Source of the DNA: Bordetella parapertussis
GTDB taxonomy: Bacteria > Pseudomonadota > Gammaproteobacteria > Burkholderiales > Burkholderiaceae_C
Direction: 5' to 3'
Length of the DNA stretch: 23,925 bases
NCBI GenBank assembly: GCA_945888535.1
Contig: CAMDAN010000029.1
Span: 1-23,925, forward strand
Translations under genes and position numbers: made by a program
Part shown: positions 13,806 through 23,014 of the stretch, piece after piece
Numbering within the stretch: the first letter of the stretch is position 1
Layout: each line of letters opens with the position of its first letter
Notes under the pieces: model-generated
Database searches by the model: none
Told to the model about the DNA's origin: nothing
The model's input: only the letters and a program-made list of their open reading frames with translations

Positions 13806-16534
13806 GGCTGAATTGTCGCTCCAAATACCGCGGCCCAAAGCGCCAAACCGGCAGCCTGTTCTTGGGCTGCAACGTCCGGGTCGACTTGGGTGGGTTCTTC
13901 GTTCAGGCGCGCCCGGTGCTGGATTTGTCTTAGCGTGCGGTAGGCCCTGGCAGCGTGGGCGCCGATGGGCGCCGCGATCAGGCCGCAGTCTTGGGCGCGT
14001 TGCAGCAAAGCGATGTTGCCCACGTTATCCAGTAATTCAGGATGCCGATGGCCTTCGCTCAGCACCAAAAATTGAACTGCAAATTCGATATCCACCATGC
14101 CGCCAGGGCTGTGCTTGACATCAAAATAGCTGCCTTTGATGGGGTGGGCGCTGCGGACTTTTTCACGCATGGCAGCGATTTCATCGTGCAAGGCCAAGCG
14201 GTCACGCTGCGATGAAATCACCGCTTGGCGCACGGCGTCAAATCGCGCGTGGAGCTCGGGGCTTCCAAACACACAACGCGCCCGCGTCATGGCCTGGTGC
14301 TCCCAGGTCCAAGCCGTGTTGGAGCCGCGTTGTTGTTGGTAGTTAGCGTACGCGGTAAAGGTACTTACCAAGAGACCCGAGTTTCCGTTGGGTCGCAAGG
14401 CGGTGTCAATTTCATACACGTCGCCTTCGCTGGTTTTAACGGTTAACCAGTTGATGAGTTTGCGAACCAGAGCGGCATACACCTCCCCGGCGCGTTCGTC
14501 TTCATCGTCATACACGAACACAATATCGAGATCGCTGCCGTAGCCCAGTTCTTTGCCGCCGAGTTTGCCGTAAGCAATGATGGCAAAGCGAGGCGTTTCA
14601 CCGTGGCGCGATTTAAGCCGCGCCCAACACCAGCGGGTAGTGATACGTAACAACACTTCGGCTAGCGCACTTAAATCATCGGCTACTTGCTCTACCGTAA
14701 TCCGGCCTTCGACATCGCGCGCCAAGGTTCGAAAAACTTCGGCGTGGTGGGCGCGGCGAAGCAGGTTGAGCAAGTTTTCTTCGTCGTCTTCGCCGCTGAG
14801 TGTGAGCGCGGTCAAGCGGCGCTCCATGTCGGATTCAAACACCGCCGCATCAAAGCGTTCGGCGACCATGGCGCTGCCAGCGAGTTCGTCAATCACGCCG
14901 GGGTGCTTGAGCAAGTAACGTGCGGGCCAGCGCGCTGCCCCCAAGATGCGCAGCAAGCGTTCATGAACGCCCGGGCGTTCTACCAGCAAGGCCAGATAAC
15001 TTTCTCGCCGTAACAAGGGCTCAATCCAGTCGACCAAGCGCACAGCCGATTCTTCGCTGGCGCTTCCGTCGGCCACCCACTGCGCCGTGCGTTGAACCAA
15101 TTTAAATAAGCGCACCCGCGACTCATCGCGCAAAGCCACCACCCGGGGGTGGGTACGCCAAAGTGCGACACGGTCTTTGACTGCGCCGTGTAGGAGAGCG
15201 AGCAAGGTGTCGATGTCTAAGTCTGATGCCGGCGCTGCGGCCTCTTTGCTACTGCCACTGCAGCCGTTGCATGTTTTGGGCGGCCCGCCCAATAGCGCGT
15301 CAAATTCTTGCGCCACCAACTCCCGGTGGGTATCCAACTGCGCTAAAAAATCGCTGGATTGAGCGAACCCAAGCGTATGCGCAATCCAGCCCAAGTCGGC
15401 ATCGTCCGTGGGCAAAAGATGGGTCTGTTGGTCGTCTAAATATTGAATCCGGTGTTCGACTTGTCGTAAAAAAACATAGGCCTTCGCCAAGCCTTGCGCT
15501 GTGGGGGTGTCCATCAGTTCGGCTTTTACCAGCCGCTCCAATGCGCTTAAGGTGGGGCGGGTTCGCAGTTCAGGAAACTGCCCGCCACGAACCACTTGCA
15601 AGAGTTGAACCGTGAACTCAATTTCACGGATGCCGCCGCGCGAAAGCTTGACATCGTTGTTGCGCTCGGGGTGCCCTGCGCTGCGTTTGGAGGCGTGGTC
15701 GCGAATTTGGCGGTGCAATATGCGCAAGGCATCAAACACGCTGTAATCCAAATACCGCCGAAAGACAAAGGGGGCGACCGCGGCTCTGAGTTGCAAGGCA
15801 AACGCAGAACCCACCACGCCGGCAGGCGCAAGCACCCGACTTTTAAGCCACGCAAAGCGTTCCCATTCGCGGCCTTGGACGTGAAAGTACTCTTCCAGTG
15901 CGCTCAAAGAAACGGCGGTAGGACCTGAGTTGCCGTTGGGCCGCAGTGCCAAATCCACACGAAAGACAAAACCATGTTCGGTGGTTTCGCCTAGCAAAGC
16001 AAACATGGCGCGCACGAGCTTGCCGAAATATTCTTGGTTTGAAATACGACCGCGCCCGTGACTGATGCCTGCGGTGTCGCCTTCGTGGTCGTACACGTAA
16101 ATCAGGTCAATGTCGCTAGAAACGTTGAGCTCGCGTGCGCCGAGTTTGCCCATGCCCACAATGCACAGGCTGGCGCGCTGGCCTTGCGGATTGAGGGGCT
16201 CGCCGTGAACGTCGTCCAAGGCGCGACTCGCCGCATCAAAAGCTTGGCACAAAGCAAATTCAGCCAAATCGGTCATGCACCCGGTGACGACTTTGAGCTC
16301 CAACGCCTCTTCACAATCGAGGCAAAGCAGTCGCTCAAGCACTAGCTGCCGGGTCATGCGCAATGCGCTGCCTACATCTGCGCCATGGGTGCGCAAGGCC
16401 GCAAAGAGCGGCTCCACCAGTGCTTTGTTTGGTACGCCCGCAGGCAGCAGCGCCAACTCAGCGGCGTAGCGTCTGCGAATGCGTTGCGCAAATCGTGATC
16501 GATCGGACCAGGAAACGGTGCTGTTGCGGGTCAT
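13802..16534 (-). CDS. glnE: glutamine synthetase adenylyltransferase/deadenylase
   Basis: 910 residues, in the range of bacterial GlnE (946 in E. coli). It carries two nucleotidyltransferase domains: the N-terminal adenylyl-removing site with SSDIDLIYVYDH at 139-150, and the C-terminal adenylylating site with YGSDLDIVFVYDD near 660-675. GGIREIEF and GGMVDIEFAVQFL mark the corresponding GlnE subdomains. The enzyme adds AMP to, or removes it from, glutamine synthetase according to PII state, controlling nitrogen assimilation. The ATG at 16534 has a weak GAGA SD. The gene is divergent from the YhdP-family gene with about 20 bp between the starts. Its stop overlaps the FAH-family start. Confidence 0.96.
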   Translation of the reverse strand: MTRNSTVSWSDRSRFAQRIRRRYAAELALLPAGVPNKALVEPLFAALRTHGADVGSALRMTRQLVLERLLCLDCEEALELKVVTGCMTDLAEFALCQAFDAASRALDDVHGEPLNPQGQRASLCIVGMGKLGARELNVSSDIDLIYVYDHEGDTAGISHGRGRISNQEYFGKLVRAMFALLGETTEHGFVFRVDLALRPNGNSGPTAVSLSALEEYFHVQGREWERFAWLKSRVLAPAGVVGSAFALQLRAAVAPFVFRRYLDYSVFDALRILHRQIRDHASKRSAGHPERNNDVKLSRGGIREIEFTVQLLQVVRGGQFPELRTRPTLSALERLVKAELMDTPTAQGLAKAYVFLRQVEHRIQYLDDQQTHLLPTDDADLGWIAHTLGFAQSSDFLAQLDTHRELVAQEFDALLGGPPKTCNGCSGSSKEAAAPASDLDIDTLLALLHGAVKDRVALWRTHPRVVALRDESRVRLFKLVQRTAQWVADGSASEESAVRLVDWIEPLLRRESYLALLVERPGVHERLLRILGAARWPARYLLKHPGVIDELAGSAMVAERFDAAVFESDMERRLTALTLSGEDDEENLLNLLRRAHHAEVFRTLARDVEGRITVEQVADDLSALAEVLLRITTRWCWARLKSRHGETPRFAIIAYGKLGGKELGYGSDLDIVFVYDDEDERAGEVYAALVRKLINWLTVKTSEGDVYEIDTALRPNGNSGLLVSTFTAYANYQQQRGSNTAWTWEHQAMTRARCVFGSPELHARFDAVRQAVISSQRDRLALHDEIAAMREKVRSAHPIKGSYFDVKHSPGGMVDIEFAVQFLVLSEGHRHPELLDNVGNIALLQRAQDCGLIAAPIGAHAARAYRTLRQIQHRARLNEEPTQVDPDVAAQEQAAGLALWAAVFGATIQP

Positions 16535-16554
16535 AATTCTCGTTGTTGTACCAA

Positions 16555-19500
16555 ATGAAACCGATGACTGAATCCTCTGCCTTATTTAGCCGCACTTTTT
16601 TAGTGGCAAGCGCTTGTGTCAAGTGGGCTCTGCGGCTATTGGTTTTGGGGTGGTTGGTGCTGGGCCTCGTATGGTGCATTTTGCATTTTGTGATTGTGCC
16701 GCGTATTGACGACTTGCGCCCGTGGTTGGAACAAGAGGCCTCGCAAGCGATGGGCGTTGGTGTACGCATTGGCAGTATGCAAGCCACCTCCAACGGTTTG
16801 ATTCCCTCTTTAGAGTTGAAAGCAGTTCGGCTCTTAGATGCGCAAAACAACACGCTCGTGGAATTGCCTTTGGTGGTAACGGCGGTGTCGCCGCGCTCCT
16901 TGCTCGCTGGCGGCTTTGAGCAAATTTACATTGACAGCCCCGAGCTGGATGTGCGCCGGGCCTTGGACGGCCAGCTCTGGGTTGCAGGGTTTCCTTTGCC
17001 CCAAACCCCCGCCCAAGACAGTCCCGCCGCCGATTGGCTTTTAAGCCAAACCGAAATCGTTGTGCGCCACGGAACGCTGCGCTGGCGTGATGAAATGCGC
17101 AACGCGCCTTTACTCACTTTGGCCGACGTGGACATGGTAGTGCGCCAGCGCCACCGCACCCATTCTTTGCGTTTGGATGTCAGTCCGCCAGCCGAGTGGG
17201 GCGGGCGTTTGAGTGTCCAAGGGGAGTTCAAGCAGCCCTTGCTGTCCACCCACGCAGGGCGTTGGCAAGAGTGGCAAGGCCAGTTGTACAGCACGGTGAC
17301 GAAGTTGGACTTGGCACAACTGCAGCCTTATGCCGATCTTGGTTTGGGCGTCCAAGCGGGCCAAGGCAGTTTGCGGGCATGGATCGGCATTTCTCGCGGC
17401 GCACTCACCGATGCGACCATGGACGTGGCGCTGGCCGATGTGAAGTTAGCCGCAACGACTGCGCTTCCTGCTGTGACGTTGAATAAAGCATCGGGCCGCG
17501 TGGCGCTCAAGACTTTAGACGGCGGACGCCAATATGCCACGCAAGGTTTGCAATTGGATACCTCTGACGGCATCCATTGGCCCGGCGGCAATGTGCAGGT
17601 CTCGCTGTGGGATGCCCAAGGCCAAGAAGGAATCGGCCCTACGGTGAAACCGGCGCGAGGGGAAGTGGTTGCCGACCGATTGGATTTAGCAGCATTGCGC
17701 CAGTTAGTTCAACGCCTGCCGCTAGACGATTCCCTTCGCCGCTCGCTGACTGCCTTAGCGCCTGTCGGTGTTATCCAAACGCTATTCGCATCGTGGACTG
17801 GTGATTTGAATGCGCCTAAGACTTACGCAGCCAAAGGCGCGGTACAACAATTGGGCGTGTCCTTTGACACGGCCTTGGGAACCCCAGGGATACGCGGACT
17901 AAGCGTGGAGTTTGACGTTTCAGAAGCCGGCGGAAAAGCCAGCGTGGCGATGCAAGACGGTGCAATTCACCAGCCGGGTTTATTGGTCGATTCAGACATC
18001 GCGGTCCAGCAACTCAGTGCCGATGTGCAGTGGAAACAAGCCATGGCGGCCAACGCGGTTTTCTCCCCCGTGTTGCTCAGTGCCTCGGCCTCGAACCTTC
18101 GTTTTGCCAATGCAGACATGCAAGGCGAAGCACAATTCACTTGGAGCCGGTCCGCGCCACCAGCGCAAAGTTCGCTGCTCTCTAAGCTTGGCGTTGGCAA
18201 AGGGAAATCACTGGCAACCCCGCCCCGCAGCGCGGAGCTGGGTCTTGGCGTATTGGACTTACAAGGTACTTTAAGCCGCGTTGATATTGCCCATGTATCC
18301 CGTTACATGCCGATGCTCATGGAAAAAGAGGTGCGTGAGTATTTGCGCGAATCGCTTTTGTCGGGGCTAGCCAGTGGCGTGAAGTTCAAGGTCAAAGGCG
18401 ACTTACAAAACTTTCCATTCGAGCAGGCTAAACAAGGCGAATTCAAAGTGTCTGCCGATATTAGCAACGCTAGCTATGCCTATGTGCCACCCAGCCAGAT
18501 CGCTAAAGGAAGCTTGCCTTGGCCGGTGTTGACACAGCTCCAAGGCGAGTTTGTGATGGATCACTCGACCTTGTCGCTCAAAGGGGTCAAGGCCTTGTGG
18601 GGAACCAAGCCCAACCTTCCCATTTCGCGTGGCGATGCGGTGATTTCGAATTTGTACCACGCCTCAACCGTGTCGGTGAAGGTTCAAGGGCGTGGGCCGT
18701 TGAACGACGCGCTGGCTGTCATCAATTCCTCTGCCGTGGGCGACATCACCGGCCGCGCTTTCAACCGAACGCTGGCAACGGGTGCGGCCGATTACAAAGT
18801 AAAACTCGATTTTCCTTTGGCAGATACCAGCCGCATCAAGCTCAGCGGGGACATCGATTTGCAAGGTAACGAAGTCCAAGTTTTCGCAGGAACACCGCGT
18901 TTAAGTCGCCTCAAGGGTACCTTGGGATTTACTGAGAGCGGGTTTACGGCAACCGGCATAACGGGCCGTGCGCTAGGCGGAGATGTGCGGCTCGACGGCA
19001 GCCTCACGGGGTTGGGGGTGGCGAGCAATTTCCCCTCTAATAAATCGTCTGGGGTATTGCGGATTCAGGGCTTGGCAACGGCCGAGGGCTTGCGACAAGC
19101 CAATGAATTGGCTTGGGTTGCCGGGGTTGCCAAATACGCCCAAGGCAGCACACCCTACCAAGCCACGGTCAGCGTACGCGGCGGCGCGCCAGAGCTCTTG
19201 GTGACTAGCAACCTCACCGGCTTGGCTTCGCGTTTGCCCGAGCCTTTAACCAAGACCGCAGAAGAGACCTTGCCCTTGCGTTTGGAGATCTTGCCCGTTC
19301 GAGTGGGCGGAGTCGTTGTTAAGGGGCAAGACCAGTTGCGAGCAGATTTAGGTCGATGGGTGAGCTTGAACTATGTGCGTGATGTCAGCACGGAAACCGC
19401 GCGCGTGTTGCGTGGAACGATTGCTGTCGGTATGGCTGCAGGTGAGTCTTTGGCTATGCCCGCACAAGGCGTGACAGGCAACATCACCACAGACGCTTTT

Positions 19501-20775
19501 GATGTCGATGCGTGGACTGCGGTTTTGGCAGACAGCCAAGGGGCCGAGCGTTCCGCTATCAAGGCCTTGGATATGGCGCAAAGTTATTTGCCAAACAACT
19601 TGGCTTTCAAGGCGCGTGAGATGCAGTGGGACGGTCGAAAACTGCGGCGGGTGGTTTTAGGCGTTACGCGTTCGGGCGCGCTGTGGCGCGGCAACGTAGA
19701 GTCCGCCGAGTTCAGTGGCTATGTGGAATACCGCGAAGCCCGAGCCCCAGGGGAGCCTTCGACCGACAACGCCGGTCGGTTATATGCGCGTTTCTCGCGC
19801 ATGGCGATTGGCAGCGGCGACGCCCAAGAAGTTGAGAACCTCCTCAATGAGCAGCCGGCGAGTATTCCTGCCTTGGATATTGTCGTGGACGACTTTGAGT
19901 TGCAAGGGAAAAAGTTGGGGCGCTTGGAAGTGGAAGCCATTAACCAGATGGCGGCCTCGCAGCGCGAGTGGCGTTTAAAGCGTTTCGTCTTGAGCGCGCC
20001 TGACTCGGTTTTTAACGCCACCGGGAGTTGGAGCTTGGTGACGCCGACCACAGGAACGCCGAAGCTGGGCAGCGTGAAAGACAGAAGGCGGACCTCGCTG
20101 AATTTCAAGTTGGATATTTCTGATGCGGGTGATGCCTTGGGTCGCTTTGGGATGAAAGAGGTGGTGCGCAAAGGCCGCGGGAAAATTGAAGGCCAAGTCG
20201 GCTGGCAAGGCTCACCTTTGTCGCTGGACTACCCCAGCATGGGCGGCAGTTTTAATGTGAATATTGAAAACGGGCAATTCCTCAAAGCCGATCCCGGTAT
20301 CGCCAAACTCTTGGGCATCTTGAGTTTGCAGTCTTTGCCACGGCGTTTGTTGTTGGACTTTAGAGATGTGTTTAGCGAAGGCTTTGCGTTTGACTTTTTA
20401 CGTGGAGACGTCACCATTGACCAAGGCATTGCCCGCACCAATAACTTGCAAATGAAGGGTGTTAACGCTGCGGTTTTGATGGAAGGCAGTTCGGACATTG
20501 CTAAAGAAACACAAAGTCTTAAAGTGGTGGTGATCCCTGAGCTCAATGCGGGTAGCGCGTCCTTGATTGCTTCTGCCATCAACCCGGTTGTGGGCTTATC
20601 CACCTTCTTTGCCCAGTGGCTTTTGAACAAGCCTTTGATTGAAGCGGGAACACAAGAGATGGTTATTGACGGTACGTGGCTTGAGCCCCGTGTCACCAAA
20701 GTCGAACGCAGTACCAAAACCAGCAAGCCCACCACAACAGTACCTGCCCCACCCGCAAAAACAGGAACCAAATAG
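16555..20775 (+). CDS. yhdP: YhdP family AsmA-like envelope protein
   Basis: 1406 residues from the ATG at 16555 (another ATG at 16564; TTG codons at 16543 and 16546 are also in frame). A single N-terminal transmembrane helix (about residues 22-48) is followed by a very long periplasmic beta-rich region and a C-terminal AsmA-type domain (roughly the last 200 residues). YhdP, TamB and YdbH in E. coli are thought to act as bridges that move phospholipid from inner to outer membrane. The protein is longer than E. coli YhdP (1266). Repeated beta-strand patterns and few cysteines fit this fold. The end is Pro/Thr/Lys-rich. The nit gene starts 11 bp downstream, so the two are probably co-transcribed. 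Confidence 0.9.
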   Translation: MKPMTESSALFSRTFLVASACVKWALRLLVLGWLVLGLVWCILHFVIVPRIDDLRPWLEQEASQAMGVGVRIGSMQATSNGLIPSLELKAVRLLDAQNNTLVELPLVVTAVSPRSLLAGGFEQIYIDSPELDVRRALDGQLWVAGFPLPQTPAQDSPAADWLLSQTEIVVRHGTLRWRDEMRNAPLLTLADVDMVVRQRHRTHSLRLDVSPPAEWGGRLSVQGEFKQPLLSTHAGRWQEWQGQLYSTVTKLDLAQLQPYADLGLGVQAGQGSLRAWIGISRGALTDATMDVALADVKLAATTALPAVTLNKASGRVALKTLDGGRQYATQGLQLDTSDGIHWPGGNVQVSLWDAQGQEGIGPTVKPARGEVVADRLDLAALRQLVQRLPLDDSLRRSLTALAPVGVIQTLFASWTGDLNAPKTYAAKGAVQQLGVSFDTALGTPGIRGLSVEFDVSEAGGKASVAMQDGAIHQPGLLVDSDIAVQQLSADVQWKQAMAANAVFSPVLLSASASNLRFANADMQGEAQFTWSRSAPPAQSSLLSKLGVGKGKSLATPPRSAELGLGVLDLQGTLSRVDIAHVSRYMPMLMEKEVREYLRESLLSGLASGVKFKVKGDLQNFPFEQAKQGEFKVSADISNASYAYVPPSQIAKGSLPWPVLTQLQGEFVMDHSTLSLKGVKALWGTKPNLPISRGDAVISNLYHASTVSVKVQGRGPLNDALAVINSSAVGDITGRAFNRTLATGAADYKVKLDFPLADTSRIKLSGDIDLQGNEVQVFAGTPRLSRLKGTLGFTESGFTATGITGRALGGDVRLDGSLTGLGVASNFPSNKSSGVLRIQGLATAEGLRQANELAWVAGVAKYAQGSTPYQATVSVRGGAPELLVTSNLTGLASRLPEPLTKTAEETLPLRLEILPVRVGGVVVKGQDQLRADLGRWVSLNYVRDVSTETARVLRGTIAVGMAAGESLAMPAQGVTGNITTDAFDVDAWTAVLADSQGAERSAIKALDMAQSYLPNNLAFKAREMQWDGRKLRRVVLGVTRSGALWRGNVESAEFSGYVEYREARAPGEPSTDNAGRLYARFSRMAIGSGDAQEVENLLNEQPASIPALDIVVDDFELQGKKLGRLEVEAINQMAASQREWRLKRFVLSAPDSVFNATGSWSLVTPTTGTPKLGSVKDRRRTSLNFKLDISDAGDALGRFGMKEVVRKGRGKIEGQVGWQGSPLSLDYPSMGGSFNVNIENGQFLKADPGIAKLLGILSLQSLPRRLLLDFRDVFSEGFAFDFLRGDVTIDQGIARTNNLQMKGVNAAVLMEGSSDIAKETQSLKVVVIPELNAGSASLIASAINPVVGLSTFFAQWLLNKPLIEAGTQEMVIDGTWLEPRVTKVERSTKTSKPTTTVPAPPAKTGTK

Positions 20776-20786
20776 GAATCAAGCCC

Positions 20787-21611
20787 ATGAAAGTAGCTGC
20801 CTTGCAAATGGTTTCCACCGATGTGTTAGCCGAGAACTTGGAGCAAGCATCCCACTTGCTTTCGCAAGCAGCAGCGCAAGGAGCAGAGTTGGCTGTTTTG
20901 CCAGAGTACTTTTGCTTGATTGGCCACCATGACGGCGACAAGCTGGCGATCCAAGAGACGTTTGGAGCGGGCCCTATCCAAACGTTTCTCGCCGAGCAAG
21001 CCCGCACTTTGGGTTTGTGGATCATTGCCGGCACCCTTCCTTTGAGCGTAGACCCGGCCTTGCCCACCGATCGGGTGTTTAACAGCAGCTTGGTCTTCAA
21101 CCCGCAAGGGCAGTGCGTGGCTCGCTACGACAAAATCCACCTTTTCCGTTTTGACAACGGCGTTGAGGCGTATGACGAATCGCGCGTTTTATCGGCAGGA
21201 ACGTTGCCCACGCAGTTTGCATTGCCCGCGCGTGATGGCCATGTGTGGCAAATTGGATTAAGTGTCTGTTACGACTTGCGTTTTGCGGAGTTGTACCGCG
21301 CTTACGCAGCCAACGGGGTCGATCTGATGTTGGTTCCCAGCGCCTTTACTTTTACGACGGGTCAGGACCATTGGGAAATTTTGCTGCGGGCCCGGGCCAT
21401 AGAAAACTTAAGTTTTGTTGTTGCCGCGGCCCAAGGCGGAACCCATCCGAGTGGCCGCAAAACCTGGGGCCAGTCGCTATTGATTGATCCGTGGGGTCAT
21501 ATCTTGGCCGAGCAGGCGCAAGGGGCAGGCGTCGTTATCGCAGATTTAGACCCGGCACAGTTAGCCCAACGCCGCAGCCAGTTGCCCGCGTTGCAACACC
21601 GTCTGTTGTGA
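20787..21611 (+). CDS. nitrilase-superfamily carbon-nitrogen hydrolase (Nit1/Nit2-like amidase)
   Basis: 274 residues with the catalytic triad in its usual contexts: Glu40 (LPEYF), Lys116 (YDKIHLF) and Cys161 (SVCYDLRF). GSR-like features and the D-x-R after the Cys match the Nit branch, whose best-known role is deaminated-glutathione amidase (metabolite repair). AGGAA lies 9 bases upstream of the ATG. The TGA stop is followed by a T-run, and the frame of an opposite-strand small gene ends 7 bp away. Substrate specificity cannot be read from the sequence. Confidence 0.9.
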   Translation: MKVAALQMVSTDVLAENLEQASHLLSQAAAQGAELAVLPEYFCLIGHHDGDKLAIQETFGAGPIQTFLAEQARTLGLWIIAGTLPLSVDPALPTDRVFNSSLVFNPQGQCVARYDKIHLFRFDNGVEAYDESRVLSAGTLPTQFALPARDGHVWQIGLSVCYDLRFAELYRAYAANGVDLMLVPSAFTFTTGQDHWEILLRARAIENLSFVVAAAQGGTHPSGRKTWGQSLLIDPWGHILAEQAQGAGVVIADLDPAQLAQRRSQLPALQHRLL

Positions 21612-21618
21612 TGTTTTT

Positions 21619-21756
21619 TCAGCGCGTTGTTTCGTCATCCTCTGTTTTGGGCGGCGGGGTGAGTTCGCCATTTTTTCGGCCCGCGAACATCGTCCACCAA
21701 ATGATGCCGATAAAAATCAATCCGGCGCCCAAGGCTTCGAGCAGTAGCAAAGTCAT
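21619..21756 (-). CDS. putative small single-pass membrane protein (45 aa)
   Basis: From the ATG at 21756 the frame gives 45 residues: a Leu/Ile/Gly-rich transmembrane helix (about 2-24, ending WWTMFAG), then a basic-polar tail (RKNGEL) and an acidic end (KTEDDETTR). The layout, one hydrophobic helix then positive charges, is what a real small inner-membrane protein looks like. It resembles short hypothetical proteins I have seen in Comamonadaceae, but I cannot confirm this. It converges on the nit stop and overlaps the mltA 5' end in antisense by about 55 bp if mltA starts at 21701. There is no strong SD before the ATG. A longer frame to 21855 exists but would lie deeper within mltA. Confidence 0.5.
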   Translation of the reverse strand: MTLLLLEALGAGLIFIGIIWWTMFAGRKNGELTPPPKTEDDETTR

Positions 21757-22897
21757 CGCGCAGGTCTTTCGTTGGGGTGTGTTGGCTTTGATTGTAGGAA
21801 TACTGGCGGCGTGCGGCAGTGCGCCGCGCCATGCCCCTACCAAACCGATACCCAATAAACCGCAAGAGGCTCAGTCGCAACCGGCGGCAGGCGATGTCGT
21901 GACCAATGCCCGAAGCCGGTGGGTGCGTACCGATTGGTCTGAGCTGCCGGGTTTTAACGAAGACGCACTGGCGCAAGCGTGGAACGCGTGGATTAAAAGC
22001 TGCGAGCGCCCTGTGAGCTTGCCTGTGGCTTTATTGTCCTTGTGTCCGGAGGTTCGGGCTTTGAGTATTGGTTCGCCAGAAGAGCAGCGGGCTTGGTTGC
22101 AGCAGCGTCTAGCGCCTTACCGGGTCGAGTCTTTGCAAGGCGACGCGCGGGGTTTGCTAACGGGCTATTTCGAGCCAGTGATGGATGTCAGCCGAACCCA
22201 AAGTCCGATGTTTCCTTTTCCTCTTTACCAAGTGCCCGCCACTCTAACCCAGCGCACTCCGTGGTTTAGTCGACAAGAAATCGACACGCTGGCGCAAGCC
22301 CAAGCACAATTGCAAGACCGCGTTCTCGCCTTCGCTTCTGACCCCATTGATGTACTGATTTTGCAAATCCAAGGCTCTGGCCGCATTCGGGTGATCGAGG
22401 CCGATGGCAGCACCCGGACGTCGCGCCTGGCCTACGCCGCAACCAACGAGCAGCCGTATAAAAGCGTGGGTAGGTGGTTGCTTGACCAAGGCTTGGTGAA
22501 AGACGCCTCATGGCCAGGTATCAAAGCCTGGCTGGCGCAAAACCCCCAACGCCTGCAAGAGTTGTTGTGGGTTAATCCTCGCGTGGTTTTTTTCAAAGAA
22601 GAAACGTTAACTGACTTGGATATGGGCTTTGGTCCCAAAGGCGCGCAAGGGGTTGCTCTTACGCCCGGTCGGTCTATCGCGATAGACCCACTCGGCATGC
22701 CTTACGGAACGCCAGTCTGGCTGGCCTCGCGCGGCCCCCAGGTGAACTTGCAAAAACTAGTGATCGCGCAAGACACGGGCAGCGCCATCGTCGGCGCAGT
22801 GCGGGCTGATTACTTTGTCGGTGGGGGTATTCAAGCGGGCGAACTCGCGGGGCGACTCAAGCAGCCTTTGCAAATGTGGGTGCTGTGGCCGAAGTAA
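21701..22897 (+). CDS. mltA: membrane-bound lytic murein transglycosylase A
   Basis: 398 residues from the ATG at 21701. A basic N-terminus, a hydrophobic stretch (VLALIVGILAAC) and a lipobox with Cys38 indicate an outer-membrane lipoprotein. MltA and 3D domains follow: GLLTGYFEP, LILQIQGSGRIRV and QDTGSAIVGAVRADYF near the C-terminus, where Asp370 corresponds to the catalytic Asp308 of E. coli MltA. The enzyme cleaves peptidoglycan glycan chains, leaving 1,6-anhydromuramic ends. The frame is open upstream, and an ATG at 21611 overlaps the nit stop (TGATG). Using it would put about 65 residues before the lipoprotein signal, so 21701 is preferred. No clear SD is visible before 21701. Confidence 0.9.
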   Translation: MMPIKINPAPKASSSSKVIAQVFRWGVLALIVGILAACGSAPRHAPTKPIPNKPQEAQSQPAAGDVVTNARSRWVRTDWSELPGFNEDALAQAWNAWIKSCERPVSLPVALLSLCPEVRALSIGSPEEQRAWLQQRLAPYRVESLQGDARGLLTGYFEPVMDVSRTQSPMFPFPLYQVPATLTQRTPWFSRQEIDTLAQAQAQLQDRVLAFASDPIDVLILQIQGSGRIRVIEADGSTRTSRLAYAATNEQPYKSVGRWLLDQGLVKDASWPGIKAWLAQNPQRLQELLWVNPRVVFFKEETLTDLDMGFGPKGAQGVALTPGRSIAIDPLGMPYGTPVWLASRGPQVNLQKLVIAQDTGSAIVGAVRADYFVGGGIQAGELAGRLKQPLQMWVLWPK

Positions 22898-22903
22898 ATG
22901 GCG

Positions 22904-22917
22904 ACTCCTTGAGGAGT
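22904..22917. promoter_or_regulatory. short inverted repeat ACTCCT-TG-AGGAGT after mltA
   Basis: Six-base arms with a 2-base centre lie 7 bases past the mltA stop and about 98 bases before the next start. The centre is too short for a stable hairpin loop and no T-run follows, so it is not a standard terminator. It could be an operator for the downstream oxidoreductase gene. The remaining roughly 100 bases of the gap show no convincing promoter boxes. Confidence 0.25.
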
Positions 22918-23014
22918 TGATTACACTGGTGGTTCTCGCATGCGCCCTACCCGGGCGACCATGCAATGAACGTTGCCCACAAGGCGGCTACCCAAAACCT
23001 GGAGACTTCTGACC

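Noticed and set aside
21491..21700. Longer mltA start, at the upstream frame or the ATG at 21611 that overlaps the nit stop
   Set aside because: It would place about 65 or more extra residues before a standard lipoprotein signal with its lipobox Cys. The added sequence has no signal-like character.
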